Positions 27,507 to 36,514 of a stretch of DNA of 64,000 nucleotides are shown here, one piece after another. Positions within the stretch are counted from its first letter, which is position 1. Each line of letters opens with the position of its first letter. The stretch is taken from NCBI RefSeq assembly GCF_041053055.1, contig NZ_CP163443.1, forward strand, positions 5,563,001 to 5,627,000, in the 5' to 3' direction. Position numbers and translations under genes: made by a program. The DNA comes from Streptomyces sp. R41. GTDB lineage: Bacteria > Actinomycetota > Actinomycetes > Streptomycetales > Streptomycetaceae. The notes under the pieces are model-generated. The model had not been told where the DNA came from. It saw nothing but the letters and a program-made list of their open reading frames with translations, and did no database searches.

Positions 27507-27550
27507 ACGGAAGTGCCCGTCGGGCAACGGCTGCCGACGGGCACTTCCGT
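27507..27550 (+). terminator. Terminator after the Cys/Gly-rich peptide
   Basis: A perfect 17-bp stem (27507-27523 with 27534-27550) and 10-base loop. Between it and the next gene there is a small palindrome CTGTGGC-N3-GCCACAG (27633-27649) and nothing else I can support. Confidence 0.85.
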
Positions 27551-27806
27551 GCGCCGGGCGCACGCCGTAGTTGAACAGTTGAGCTGTGGAGCCCTCGGGG
27601 GGATGGAAACCCCACGAAGTTGGGTAAAAACGCTGTGGCGGCGCCACAGTTCATGATTCCCTCTAAATCACCAACGCAGCCCCGAGGCCCTGTCGTCATC
27701 TTGGCGTCGGGTCGTCCTTCCTGACCGGGCTGACCGGGCCGTTCCCCCGGTGCCGACCGGGTGCGCCGGACCCCCACCTTCCTTTGCGTGCTAGCGGAGC
27801 CGACCC

Positions 27807-28325
27807 ATGCTCACGACCCTGAAAACCTCGTACACCGACACGCGCGCGGCCGATCTCGCCTGGACCCTGGGCCGCGAACCGCTGCCGGCCCTCGCGACGC
27901 TCGACATCGAACTCGCCGGGTCGAAACTCCAGTTGAGACTCCTCGGCGCGTCCCACCAGGTGCTCCTCGAGGAGGAGCGGGGCAGCTGCTCGGAGACCGT
28001 CGCGTGCATCCCCGGCAGCAGCACGCCCCTCCCGCTCGGCGTGGCGAAGCGGGTCGGCGACTGGGAGTACGAGTTCGCGGCCCGCGTCGAAGTGCTGTCC
28101 CCCGGCTCCTTCGCGGGCCGCGCCCAGGAGTTGCTGGCCCTGGTCTCCGACCACCCCAACGGCCTGGCAGGCGTCTTCCCCGGCAGCCCCCACGCCTTCA
28201 CCGCACTCCTGGCCCAGCGCCACGAGGGCCAGGTCCACTGGCGCACGTGGCACGCGTACCCGCAGGACGGGCAGTTGGTGGCGACGAGGACGAGGGTGGG
28301 GGTTCGGGTGACGGCGGCGCTGTGA
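27807..28325 (+). CDS. DUF2617 family protein
   Basis: 172 residues covering the whole DUF2617 family: TSYTDTRAADLAWTLGREPL at the start, LDIELAGSKLQLRLLGASHQ, SCSETVACIPG, and HPNGLAGVFPGSPHAFTALL toward the end. It is a soluble actinobacterial protein with no assigned function. No signal peptide or membrane segment. It stands alone, followed by a stretch of repeats. Confidence 0.85.
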   Translation: MLTTLKTSYTDTRAADLAWTLGREPLPALATLDIELAGSKLQLRLLGASHQVLLEEERGSCSETVACIPGSSTPLPLGVAKRVGDWEYEFAARVEVLSPGSFAGRAQELLALVSDHPNGLAGVFPGSPHAFTALLAQRHEGQVHWRTWHAYPQDGQLVATRTRVGVRVTAAL

Positions 28326-28354
28326 CGGTTGGGCGCTGGGGGCGACTTTTCAGC

Positions 28355-28570
28355 TCGGGCCGGCGATCTTCAGCTCGTCCGGCGTTCGAGGACGAGGCCG
28401 TCAGGGCCGATGGGGGTCCAGGGGGCGCAGCGCCCTGGCGGGGTCTGGGGCGGAGCCCCAGGTACGCCCGCTCCAGCCCCGGACAGAGGGGCAAGGGGCG
28501 GAGCCCCAGGGACGCTTGCCTCAACCGGGGTGCAGCCCCGGATACGCCCACCCCAACCCGGGATGCCATA
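28355..28570. repeat. Dispersed mosaic repeat, copy 2, with iterated hairpins
   Basis: It starts with TCCGGCGTTCGAGGACGAGG (the arm also found at 39.08 kb in closely similar form), then a GGGGTCTGGGGC block, then three successive GGGGC-GAGCCCC type hairpins spaced about 50 bp apart (near 28440, 28495 and 28540). The 28326-28635 gap contains no supported gene. Confidence 0.65.
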
Positions 28571-28635
28571 AAACGCCGCGGTTCCACACGTGTGGGTGAC
28601 GAGGCGTAGCGCCACCGTGACGTAGCGTTCGCTGG

Positions 28636-30291
28636 GTGATCGAACCGCACGCGCCAGCTCCCCCCGGCGCGCCGCCGCCCTGGGGCGTCCAGGGCCAGGC
28701 GCGGCTGCCCGTCCGCCCGGGCATCGGGCGGTTCCTCGTCCTCGCCGGAGTATTCGTCTGCGCGGCGTGTGGACTCGTGTACGAACTCGAACTCGTCGCC
28801 CTCGCCTCGTACTTGATCGGCGACTCGGTCACCCAGGCCTCCGTCGTGCTCTCGGTCATGGTCTTCGCCATGGGCATCGGCTCCCTCGCGGCGAAGCGGC
28901 TGCGCCCCCGCGCCGCGGCCGGTTTCGGCGCGATCGAGGCGGCCCTCGCGCTGGTCGGCGGCTGCAGCGCGATGGCGCTGTACGCGGTGTTCGCGTGGAC
29001 GGGCGACTGGGGCGGCCCCTGGGCGAACGGATCCCGCTATCTGCTGGTGGCGTTCTCCCTCACCATCGGCCTGCTGATCGGCGCCGAAGTCCCCCTCCTG
29101 ATGGAGCTGATACAGCGCATCCGCCGCCAGGACCCGGGTGGAGCGGTGGCGGACCTGTTCGCGGCGGACTACGTGGGCGCGCTGGTCGGCGGCCTCGCCT
29201 TCCCCTTCCTCCTGCTCCCGCTGCTCGGCCAGCTGACGGGCGCGCTGCTCACCGGAACAGTGAACGCGGTGGCCGGAGGAGCCCTCGTACTCGGCCTGTT
29301 CCGCGGGGACTTGACCCGCCGGGCGCGCTGGGTCCTCCTGATCGCCAACCTCGTCGTCCTCGGACTCCTCGCCTCGGCCGCGGTGTTGGTCGACGACTTC
29401 GAACGGGCCGCGCGGCACGCGGTGTACGGGATGGACGTGCGGGTCGCGCTCCAGACGGACGTCCAGGAGGTCGTCCTCACCGGCGGCACGCACGGCCGTC
29501 CGCTGCACCTCTTCCTCGACGGCCGCCTCCGGGTCAGCGGCCGCGACGAGGACCGCTACCACGAGGCGCTCGTGCACCCCGCGATGAACGGCCCGCACGC
29601 GCGCGTGCTCATCCTCGGCGGAGGCGACGGGCTCGCGGCGCGCGAAGTGCTGCGCTACCCCGGGGTGCGCAGTGTCGACGTCGTCGAACTCGACGCGGGG
29701 GTGGTGCGGTTGGCGCGCCGCGACCCGGCGCTGTCCGCCCTGAACGGCCACGCGTACGACGACCCGCGCGTGCACGTCATGACCTCGGACGCCTTCCACT
29801 GGCTGCGCAGCGCCCCGTCGACGTACGACGTCGTCATCTCGGACCTCCCCGACCCGGGCATCACCGACAGTACGAAGCTGTACTCGCAGGAGTTCTACGG
29901 CCTGGCGCACCGTGTCCTCGCCCCCGACGGCCGTCTGGCGGTCCACGCGGGCCCGGTCGCCTCCCGCCCCCGCGTCTTCTGGACGGTGGACAGGACGATC
30001 CGGGCGGCCGGCCTCCTCACCGCCCCCTACCGTGTGGGCGGCCGGGACTCCGGCTTCGCGGCGGGTCCCGACCGTACGGCGGGCGGTACGTCGAAGGCCC
30101 CCCGGGACTGGGGTTTCATCCTGGCCTCCGCCTCCCGTACGGGCGTGCGACTGAGCCTCGCCCCGCACGGGCCGCGGCTGCGCACACTGACCCGGGCGGG
30201 CCTGGCCGCGGACGCGCGGGCGGCCTCCCGAACCCGCGTCACGGCCGGCCTCCCGCCCTCCACCCTGGTGCATCCTCGGTACGCCGACTGA
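28636..30291 (+). CDS. Membrane-anchored spermidine synthase-like protein
   Basis: 551 residues from GTG 28636. The N-terminal 265 residues form about seven membrane segments ([20 protein letters not shown] opens the first). The C-terminal half is a polyamine aminopropyltransferase/SAM-methyltransferase-like fold with [20 protein letters not shown], the nucleotide loop [16 protein letters not shown] near 325, [11 protein letters not shown], and [10 protein letters not shown] near 399. The normal soluble enzyme moves aminopropyl from decarboxylated SAM to putrescine. The DLPDP here differs from the usual DxxDP spacing little. Activity of membrane-fused versions is less certain. Confidence 0.85.
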   Translation: MIEPHAPAPPGAPPPWGVQGQARLPVRPGIGRFLVLAGVFVCAACGLVYELELVALASYLIGDSVTQASVVLSVMVFAMGIGSLAAKRLRPRAAAGFGAIEAALALVGGCSAMALYAVFAWTGDWGGPWANGSRYLLVAFSLTIGLLIGAEVPLLMELIQRIRRQDPGGAVADLFAADYVGALVGGLAFPFLLLPLLGQLTGALLTGTVNAVAGGALVLGLFRGDLTRRARWVLLIANLVVLGLLASAAVLVDDFERAARHAVYGMDVRVALQTDVQEVVLTGGTHGRPLHLFLDGRLRVSGRDEDRYHEALVHPAMNGPHARVLILGGGDGLAAREVLRYPGVRSVDVVELDAGVVRLARRDPALSALNGHAYDDPRVHVMTSDAFHWLRSAPSTYDVVISDLPDPGITDSTKLYSQEFYGLAHRVLAPDGRLAVHAGPVASRPRVFWTVDRTIRAAGLLTAPYRVGGRDSGFAAGPDRTAGGTSKAPRDWGFILASASRTGVRLSLAPHGPRLRTLTRAGLAADARAASRTRVTAGLPPSTLVHPRYAD

Positions 30292-30358
30292 GGTGGAGGC
30301 GGGGGAATCCCGTGATACGCGGGTGCGGTGCCGGTCGTGCTGGGTAGGCTCGGCTGAC

Positions 30359-31369
30359 ATGGAGCATGAGGTGTTCGTTCCGGTTCCCGCCGAGCGGTTG
30401 AGGAAGGCGCTGGCCGATCCCGTGCGGGTGGCCCGCGCGATTCCCGGCCTCCAGCAGGACGCGGGGACGCCGCCCGTCTCCGGACGCCTGAAAATCCGCG
30501 TCGGCGGCCACACGATCACCTATCGCGGGGCGCTCCAGGTCACCGCCCAGGACGACGGCACCTACGCCGTCGAGGGCGACGCGACAGAGGCCCGCGGCAC
30601 CGGCTCCGTAAAACTCGCCCTCGCCGTGCACCTGCGCCCCACCGACGGCGGCACGACCCTCACCTTCACCGGCACAGCCTCCGGCGACGGCCGCGTGGCG
30701 GAACTCCCGCCGGACGCGGTGTCCTCGGCGGGAGTACGACTCCTGAGCCGCTTCGCGGAGAACTTGGGGGCGGCGGGCGAAGGGGAGCCGCAGCCGGGTG
30801 CGGTGGCGGAGCCCGCGGCCGAGACCGAGCCTGAGCCCGGCGCGGTGGCTCCGCCCGAGTCGGGTGCGGTGGCTCCGTCCGAGGCCGGTGCGGTGGCTCG
30901 GTCCGAGTCCGAGTCCGAGTCCGGCGCTGAGCCTGGGCCGGGTGCGGTGGTGGAGCCCGAGTCTCGGGATGAGCCTGGGCCGGATGCGGTGGCGGAGCCC
31001 GAGGCTTCGGCTGAATCCGAGGCTTCGGCCGAGTCCGAGTCCGAGTCCGATTCTGTCTTCGACGCCGAGGTTCCGCCTCCCTCGCTCGATCCGCTGGTGG
31101 ACGACGAGCTCGTGGAGGAGGAGTTCGTGGTGGAGGCGGGTGAGCCGGGCGGGGAGGATGACATGGCCGAGGCGGCGCACGCGCGGCGGACGATGATCGG
31201 TCGCAGCGCGGAGGAGGTGGACCACGCTCCGCCTCGCGGCCGCTACGCCCCCGTCCCGCCGCCGCAGGCGACCGCCGCCCGCGACACCCTCCGCTGGGCG
31301 GCTCCCGCCGCGGCCCTGGCCCTGGCCTCGGCAATCGCGCTGACCCGGGCCCTGCGCAAACGCCGCTGA
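30359..31369 (+). CDS. CoxG-like SRPBCC protein with acidic repeats and C-terminal anchor
   Basis: 336 residues from ATG 30359; upstream in-frame codons are rejected. Residues 1-145 are a START/SRPBCC domain of the CO-dehydrogenase subunit G type (MEHEVFVPVPAERLRKALAD, ARAIPGLQQDAG, TLTFTGTASGDGRVAELP). Residues about 150-230 are low-complexity acidic repeats built on PGAVAEP/SGAVAP units and Ser-Glu runs. A basic segment and a final membrane helix (APAAALALASAIALTRAL) then end the protein, so the SRPBCC domain is tail-anchored to the membrane. No coxMSL genes are near. The role is unknown; lipid or cofactor binding is likely. Confidence 0.75.
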   Translation: MEHEVFVPVPAERLRKALADPVRVARAIPGLQQDAGTPPVSGRLKIRVGGHTITYRGALQVTAQDDGTYAVEGDATEARGTGSVKLALAVHLRPTDGGTTLTFTGTASGDGRVAELPPDAVSSAGVRLLSRFAENLGAAGEGEPQPGAVAEPAAETEPEPGAVAPPESGAVAPSEAGAVARSESESESGAEPGPGAVVEPESRDEPGPDAVAEPEASAESEASAESESESDSVFDAEVPPPSLDPLVDDELVEEEFVVEAGEPGGEDDMAEAAHARRTMIGRSAEEVDHAPPRGRYAPVPPPQATAARDTLRWAAPAAALALASAIALTRALRKRR

Positions 31370-31378
31370 TTCCGCCCC

Positions 31379-31505
31379 CGAAGCGCCCCGTAAGGGGCGC
31401 GGGGAACTGCGCGACAAGCCCCCACCGGGGCCGCAGCAAAAAGGCCACCGAGGAGGGTCTGGGGCGCAGCCCCAGGTACGGGACGGGTAGGGGCGGAGGG
31501 GGCGA
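31379..31505. repeat. Dispersed mosaic repeat, copy 3
   Basis: Contains GGGGCGCGGGGAACTGCGCG, then GGGTCTGGGGCGCAGCCCCA and GGGACGGGTAGGGGCGGAGG, which also occur as modules near 39.1, 49.9 and 57.3 kb. It fills the gap between the CoxG-like and epimerase genes. Confidence 0.8.
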
Positions 31506-31544
31506 AATACCGGAGGTCGGCCCCGTCCCAGTAGGGTCAACTCC

Positions 31545-32339
31545 GTGAGTAACGAAGACATCACGCTGACCGCGGGTGACGCGGAGGTGACCGTGGCGCC
31601 GGCCAACGGCGGACGGGTCGGAAGTCTGCGAGTCGGCGGCGTCGAACTGCTACGGCAGGGCGAGAAGTTCGGGTGCTTCCCGATGGTCCCGTGGTGCGGC
31701 CGGATCCGCGAAGGACGGTTCCTGGACGGCGCCACCGTCCAGCAGATGCCGCTCAACTCCCCGCCGCACGCCATCCACGGCACCGCCCGCGACGGCGCCT
31801 GGCGCACCGCCCGCACCACCAAGGACGAGGCCGTCATCACGTACGACCTCGTCGCCCCCTGGCCCCACCCCGGCCGCGTCACCCAGGCCTTCACCCTGAC
31901 CGAGGACGCCTTCACGCTCACGATGTCCGTGGAGACGTACGAATCGTCCTTCCCGGCCCAGATCGGCTGGCACCCGTGGTTCAACAGGAATCTGGGGGGA
32001 GGCGGTGAGGACGCCCACGTCGACTTCCGGCCCGCCTGGCAGGAGGAGCGCGGCGACGACCACCTGCCCACCGGGCGGCGGATCGAGCCGCAGCCCAGCC
32101 CCTGGGACGACTGCTTCGGCATGCCGGACGGCGTCGACGTGACGCTCACCTGGCCCGGGCAGCTCGAGCTGAAGGTCGCCAGCCGCGAGGAGTGGGTCGT
32201 CGTGTACGACGAGCAGGAGGCGGCCGTGTGCGTGGAGCCCCAGACCGGGCCGCCCAATGGACTGAACACCCATCCCCGCCTGGTCACCCCCATCGAGCCC
32301 CTGGAGGCGACCACGACCTGGAGCTGGCGGCGCCTCTAA
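31545..32339 (+). CDS. Aldose 1-epimerase family protein
   Basis: 264 residues from GTG 31545. It has the galactose-mutarotase beta-sandwich: VTVAPANGGRVGSLRVGGVE at the start, FPMVPWCGRIREGRF, PPHAIHGTARDGAW with the conserved catalytic-type His, QIGWHPWFNRNLG, and QEAAVCVEPQTGPPNGLN with the Glu near the end. The enzyme interconverts alpha and beta anomers of aldoses; the true substrate is unknown. It lies 10 bp upstream of pyrE in the same direction and may be co-transcribed. Confidence 0.87.
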   Translation: MSNEDITLTAGDAEVTVAPANGGRVGSLRVGGVELLRQGEKFGCFPMVPWCGRIREGRFLDGATVQQMPLNSPPHAIHGTARDGAWRTARTTKDEAVITYDLVAPWPHPGRVTQAFTLTEDAFTLTMSVETYESSFPAQIGWHPWFNRNLGGGGEDAHVDFRPAWQEERGDDHLPTGRRIEPQPSPWDDCFGMPDGVDVTLTWPGQLELKVASREEWVVVYDEQEAAVCVEPQTGPPNGLNTHPRLVTPIEPLEATTTWSWRRL

Positions 32340-32349
32340 GCTGGCGGAC

Positions 32350-32898
32350 ATGAGTGACGTACGCGGCGCGCTGCTGCAGCAGATCAAGGACAAGGCCGTG
32401 GTGCACGGCAAGGTGACCCTTTCGTCGGGCAAGGAAGCCGACTACTACATCGACCTTCGCCGGATCACGCTCGACGGTGAGGCCGCCCCGCTGGTCGGTC
32501 GGGTCATGCTCGACCTGACCGCCGAGCTCGACTACGAGGCCGTCGGCGGTCTGACCCTGGGAGCCGACCCCGTCGCGACCTCGATGCTGCACGCCTCCGC
32601 CGCGCGCGGGAAGACGTTGGACGCCTTTGTCGTGCGCAAGGTCGGCAAGGCCCACGGCCTGCAGCGTCGCATCGAGGGTGCCGAGGTCAAGGGTCGCCGC
32701 GTGCTGGCGGTCGAGGACACCTCCACCACCGGTGGCTCGGTGCTGACCGCCGTCGAGGCGCTGCGTGAGGCCGGCGCCGAGGTCGTCGCCGTCGCCACGA
32801 TCGTGGACCGGGACACGGGCGCTGCCGAGGCGATCGCAGAGCAGGCCGGTGTGCCGTACTTCTTCGCGTTCTCGAAGACCGATCTCGGCCTCGACTGA
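32350..32898 (+). CDS. pyrE: Orotate phosphoribosyltransferase
   Basis: 182 residues, normal for actinobacterial PyrE. The start MSDVRGALLQQIKDKAVVHG and KVTLSSGKEADYYIDLRRIT are typical of the enzyme. The PRPP-binding motif is VLAVEDTSTTGGSVLTAVEA near 117-136, and GADPVATSML lies in the dimer-interface region. It makes OMP from orotate and PRPP, the fifth step of UMP synthesis. Its start is 10 bp after the epimerase stop and it is followed by a terminator. Confidence 0.96.
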   Translation: MSDVRGALLQQIKDKAVVHGKVTLSSGKEADYYIDLRRITLDGEAAPLVGRVMLDLTAELDYEAVGGLTLGADPVATSMLHASAARGKTLDAFVVRKVGKAHGLQRRIEGAEVKGRRVLAVEDTSTTGGSVLTAVEALREAGAEVVAVATIVDRDTGAAEAIAEQAGVPYFFAFSKTDLGLD

Positions 32899-32910
32899 CG
32901 TACGAGAGAG

Positions 32911-32937
32911 ACCCCTGGGACTCGTGTTCCCAGGGGT
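32911..32937 (+). terminator. Terminator of pyrE
   Basis: A perfect 10-bp stem ACCCCTGGGA (32911-32920) with 32928-32937 and 7-base loop, 12 bp after the stop. Confidence 0.8.
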
Positions 32938-33086
32938 TACCGACGGGTGTCGGACGCCGTGGCCGGAGCACCGGGTCAAGTCTGGAAAGATGGGGCCGAC
33001 GATGACGTCGCCCCCTAGGTCAGGGCCGTAAGCAGCAGTCCAGGCGTACAGCAGTACGCAGACCCGCACATACAAGGAGCGGACAG

Positions 33087-34109
33087 ATGCCCATCGCAAC
33101 CCCCGAGGTCTACAACGAGATGCTCGACCGGGCGAAGGCAGGCAAGTTCGCCTACCCGGCCATCAACGTGACCTCGTCCCAGACCCTGCACGCTGCTCTG
33201 CGCGGCTTCGCGGAGGCCGAGAGCGACGGCATCATCCAGATCTCCACCGGTGGTGCGGAGTTCCTGGGCGGCCAGTACAACAAGGACATGGTCACCGGCG
33301 CCGTCGCGCTCGCGGAGTTCGCGCACATCGTCGCCGCGAAGTACGACATCACCGTCGCGCTGCACACCGACCACTGCCCGAAGGACAAGCTGGACGGCTA
33401 CGTACGCCCGCTGCTCGACATCTCCGCCGAGCGCGTCGCCAAGGGCGAGAACCCGCTGTTCCAGTCGCACATGTGGGACGGCTCCGCCGAGACCCTCGCG
33501 GACAACCTGGCCATCGGCCAGGAACTGCTCGCGAAGGCCGTCGCCGCGAAGATCATCCTCGAGGTCGAGATCACCCCGACCGGTGGCGAGGAGGACGGCG
33601 TCAGCCACGAGATCAACGACGAGCTGTACACGACCGTCGATGACGCGTTGCGCACCGCCGAGGCCCTCGGCCTGGGCGACAAGGGCCGCTACCTGCTCGC
33701 CGCCTCCTTCGGCAACGTGCACGGCGTCTACAAGCCGGGCAACGTCGTGCTCCGCCCCGAGCTCCTCAAGGACCTCCAGGCGGGCGTCGCCGCCAAGTAC
33801 GGCAAGGCGAACCCGTTCGACTTCGTCTTCCACGGCGGCTCCGGCTCCACGGCCGAGGAGATCGCCACGGCGCTGGAGAACGGCGTCGTGAAGATGAACC
33901 TCGACACCGACACCCAGTACGCCTTCACGCGCCCGGTCGCGGACCACATGTTCCGCAACTACGACGGTGTCCTGAAGGTCGACGGCGAGGTCGGCTCCAA
34001 GAAGACCTACGACCCGCGCACCTGGGGCAAGCTCGCCGAGGCCGGCATGGCCAAGCGTGTGACCGAGGCCTGCGCCGCGCTGCGTTCCACGGGCACCAAG
34101 CTCAAGTAG
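33087..34109 (+). CDS. fba: Class II fructose-bisphosphate aldolase
   Basis: 340 residues, preceded by AAGGAG. Class II zinc-dependent features are FAYPAINVTSSQTLHAALRG, IIQISTGGAEF, VALHTDHCPKDKLDGY (zinc ligand His and catalytic Asp, near 91-105), EVEITPTGGEEDGVSHE, AASFGNVHGVYKPGNV, FVFHGGSGS and VVKMNLDTDTQYAF. It splits or forms fructose 1,6-bisphosphate in glycolysis and gluconeogenesis. It is the main aldolase of Streptomyces. It is monocistronic by its flanking hairpins. Confidence 0.97.
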   Translation: MPIATPEVYNEMLDRAKAGKFAYPAINVTSSQTLHAALRGFAEAESDGIIQISTGGAEFLGGQYNKDMVTGAVALAEFAHIVAAKYDITVALHTDHCPKDKLDGYVRPLLDISAERVAKGENPLFQSHMWDGSAETLADNLAIGQELLAKAVAAKIILEVEITPTGGEEDGVSHEINDELYTTVDDALRTAEALGLGDKGRYLLAASFGNVHGVYKPGNVVLRPELLKDLQAGVAAKYGKANPFDFVFHGGSGSTAEEIATALENGVVKMNLDTDTQYAFTRPVADHMFRNYDGVLKVDGEVGSKKTYDPRTWGKLAEAGMAKRVTEACAALRSTGTKLK

Positions 34110-34130
34110 CGATCACCTTCGGTTCGGGCT

Positions 34131-34150
34131 CGGCACCCCCCGCGGTGCCG
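34131..34150 (+). terminator. Short terminator after fba
   Basis: A 7-bp stem CGGCACC/GGTGCCG with 6-base loop, 22 bp after the stop, followed by GGCCCTTCC. Weak but well placed. Confidence 0.5.
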
Positions 34151-34173
34151 GGCCCTTCCGTATGCTCCGAGGT

Positions 34174-35715
34174 ATGGCTGCCCCTCCGCAGGAGAGACCG
34201 GGAGAGAAACAACCGGCCGTACGGATCTCCACCCCCAAGGGCAAATGGATCCTGCTGACCACCGTGCTCGGCTCCAGCATGGCCATGCTGGACTCGACGG
34301 TCGTCAACGTCGCGCTGCCGACCATCGGCCGTGACCTGGACGCGGGCCTCGCCGCCCTCCAGTGGACCGTCAACGCGTACATGCTGACGCTGGCCGGGCT
34401 GATCCTGCTGGGCGGGTCGCTCGGGGACCGCTTCGGACGGCGCAAGGTCTTCGTCCTGGGCGTGGTGTGGTTCGCCGCCGCCTCCCTGCTGTGCGGTCTC
34501 GCGCCGAACGTGGGCGTGCTGATCGCCGCCCGCGCCCTGCAGGGGATCGGGGGCGCTCTGCTCACCCCCGGTTCGCTCGCGCTCATCCAGGCCTCCTTCC
34601 ATCCGGACGACCGGGCCCGGGCCGTCGGCCTGTGGTCGGGCTTCGGGGGCGTCGGCGCGGCGGTCGGCCCGTTCCTCGGCGGTTGGCTGGTGGACGGGCC
34701 CGGCTGGCGCTGGGTCTTCCTGCTGAACATCCCGGTGGCGCTGGTGTGCGCCCCGATCGCGCTGCGCCACGTCCCCGAGTCGTCCGACGAGCGCGCGCAC
34801 CGCGGCTTCGACGTCCTCGGCGCCGTGCTCGGCGCACTCGCGCTGGCCCTGGTGACGTACGCCCTGATCGAGGCCCGCAGCGGCTCGGTGTTCGTCGCCG
34901 TGGCGGCGGTCGCGGGCGTGGCCGCGGGGATCGCCTTCGTGTACGTCGAGCGGCGCCGGCCCGACCCGATGATGCCGCCCGACATCTTCGCCTCGCGCCA
35001 GTTCACGGCCGTCAATCTCGTCACCCTGTGCGTCTACGCGGCCTTCGGCGGCTTCTTCTTCCTGACCGCGCTCCAGCTCCAGGTCGTGGCGGGCTACTCG
35101 GCTCTCCAGGCCGGTACGGCGCTGCTGCCGACCACCGTCCTGATGCTGCTGTTCTCGGCGCGCTCGGGGGAGCTCGCCCAGCGCATCGGGCCGCGCATCC
35201 CGCTCACCGTGGGTCCGCTGCTGTGCGCGGCGGCCATGCTGCTGATGCTCCGCGTCGGCAAGGACGCGTCGTACCTCGCCGATGTGCTGCCCGCGCTGCT
35301 CGTGATGGGCCTGGGCATGGTCACCCTGGTCGCGCCGCTGACCGCCACCGTCCTCGCCTCCGTGGACACCGCGCGGGCGGGCCTGGCCAGCGGCATCAAC
35401 AACGCGGCGGCCCGCGCGGCCGGGCTCCTCGCCGTGGCCGCGCTGCCGCTGCTCGCCGGGATGGGCCCGGAGGCCTACCGCTCGGCGGACGCCTTCAACG
35501 CGGCCTTCCGGCGGGCGATGCCGCTGTGCGCGGGCGTGCTCGTCATCGGGGCGGCACTGGCTTTCGCGACCGTACGCCGCCCGGCGCCCGGCTGCCGGCG
35601 CCCCCAGTGCCTTACGCACGGGTGCGTGACATCACCTCCGCTGGAGCCGCAGCGCGCGGCCGCGCCTCCGGGCTCGGCATCGGCTACGGCTTCCAGCGCC
35701 GGTCCAGCTTCGTGA
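34174..35715 (+). CDS. MFS drug exporter, DHA2 (EmrB/QacA) family
   Basis: 513 residues from ATG 34174 (ATG 34162 is the alternative). About 14 membrane segments. Signature regions are AMLDSTVVNVALPTIGRDLD in segment 1, GGSLGDRFGRRKVFVLGVVW (loop 2-3 motif A), RALQGIGGALLTPGSLALIQ and GVGAAVGPFLGGWLVDG (motif C, typical of drug:H+ antiporters). The C-terminus is a Pro/Ser-rich cytoplasmic tail. The substrate is unknown. It stands alone with no adjacent regulator. Confidence 0.85.
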   Translation: MAAPPQERPGEKQPAVRISTPKGKWILLTTVLGSSMAMLDSTVVNVALPTIGRDLDAGLAALQWTVNAYMLTLAGLILLGGSLGDRFGRRKVFVLGVVWFAAASLLCGLAPNVGVLIAARALQGIGGALLTPGSLALIQASFHPDDRARAVGLWSGFGGVGAAVGPFLGGWLVDGPGWRWVFLLNIPVALVCAPIALRHVPESSDERAHRGFDVLGAVLGALALALVTYALIEARSGSVFVAVAAVAGVAAGIAFVYVERRRPDPMMPPDIFASRQFTAVNLVTLCVYAAFGGFFFLTALQLQVVAGYSALQAGTALLPTTVLMLLFSARSGELAQRIGPRIPLTVGPLLCAAAMLLMLRVGKDASYLADVLPALLVMGLGMVTLVAPLTATVLASVDTARAGLASGINNAAARAAGLLAVAALPLLAGMGPEAYRSADAFNAAFRRAMPLCAGVLVIGAALAFATVRRPAPGCRRPQCLTHGCVTSPPLEPQRAAAPPGSASATASSAGPAS

Positions 35716-35898
35716 CGGTGCCGGCGGTGTCGGTCGGCTCTTCGGTTTCGGGCAGCGCCGCGCGTACGCATGACAATCCCCCGTTGTTGTGGGCATGACC
35801 GGCGAGCGCGAGGGGAAAAGTCTGCACCGGAAGCGTGCGTTCCGTAGTGGCCGTACGCAACCGTTACTGATCAAGGACCATGCAGCAGACTGGAACCC

Positions 35899-36312
35899 AT
35901 GACGATTCACGAGAACCTCCTCGGGGGACCGCCCCCGACCCACCTCCCCGACGACCCGGAGCCGCGTGAGCTCCTCGCGAACGGCACGGCGCCCGCCGAT
36001 GTCGCCGCCAAGTACCCCACCTCCTCGCTCGCCTGGGCGCAGCTCGCCGACGAGGCGTACGAGCGTGGCAGCGTCGTCGAGTCGTACGCGTACGCCCGTA
36101 CGGGCTACCACCGTGGCCTGGACGCCCTGCGCCGCAACGGCTGGAAGGGCCACGGCCCGGTGCCCTGGGAGCACGAGCCGAATCGCGGCTTCCTGCGCGC
36201 CCTGCACGGCCTCGCCCGCGCCGCGCAGGCGATCGGCGAGCAGGAGGAGTACGAGCGCTGCAGCCAGTTCCTGAAGGACTCCTCGCCTACGGCGGCGCAG
36301 ACGCTGGGCTAG
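35899..36312 (+). CDS. DUF3151 family protein
   Basis: 137 residues that span the whole family: ENLLGGPPPTHLPDDPEPRE at the start, YPTSSLAWAQLADEAYERGS, YARTGYHRGLDALRRNGWKG and WEHEPNRGFLRALHGLARAA. It is a helical, TPR-like soluble protein found throughout actinobacteria with no known role. In many actinomycetes a DUF3151 gene lies near fba, as here, but this gives no function. A hairpin follows the stop. Confidence 0.9.
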   Translation: MTIHENLLGGPPPTHLPDDPEPRELLANGTAPADVAAKYPTSSLAWAQLADEAYERGSVVESYAYARTGYHRGLDALRRNGWKGHGPVPWEHEPNRGFLRALHGLARAAQAIGEQEEYERCSQFLKDSSPTAAQTLG

Positions 36313-36378
36313 TTCGCGGTTCGCGAGTTTGCCGGCTTGGCTGGTTCGCCGGTTGGCCGGTTCCGCGTGTGTCTGTGC

Positions 36379-36407
36379 AGGTCCGCCTGGTGTGACCGGG
36401 CGGACCT
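36379..36407 (+). terminator. Terminator-like hairpin after the DUF3151 gene
   Basis: A 12-bp stem with one G-T wobble (36379-36390 with 36396-36407) and a 5-base loop. It sits 67 bp after the stop, so it could also be a leader element of kynA. Confidence 0.55.
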
Positions 36408-36514
36408 TGCGGTTTCGGGGGACGATTGTGGAGGATGCGCGGTGGGGACCGGGGCCCCCGTGTCGGTAACGGCAGGGGCGGACCGCTACCCGGAGTACGC
36501 ATCAGGAGACAGCG

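Noticed and set aside
27250..27777. Minus-strand frames across the 27.5-kb terminator
   Set aside because: They read through a strong hairpin and lack ribosome binding sites and family features.
28198..30519. A 773-codon minus-strand frame opposite the spermidine synthase
   Set aside because: It spans a gene end and repeats and shows no domain. It is explained as a GC-skew artefact.
36313..36378. Repeated GGTTCGCC/GGTTGGCC sequence as a riboswitch upstream of kynA
   Set aside because: It is a short simple repeat without a recognisable aptamer fold, and the hairpin after it is explained as a terminator.
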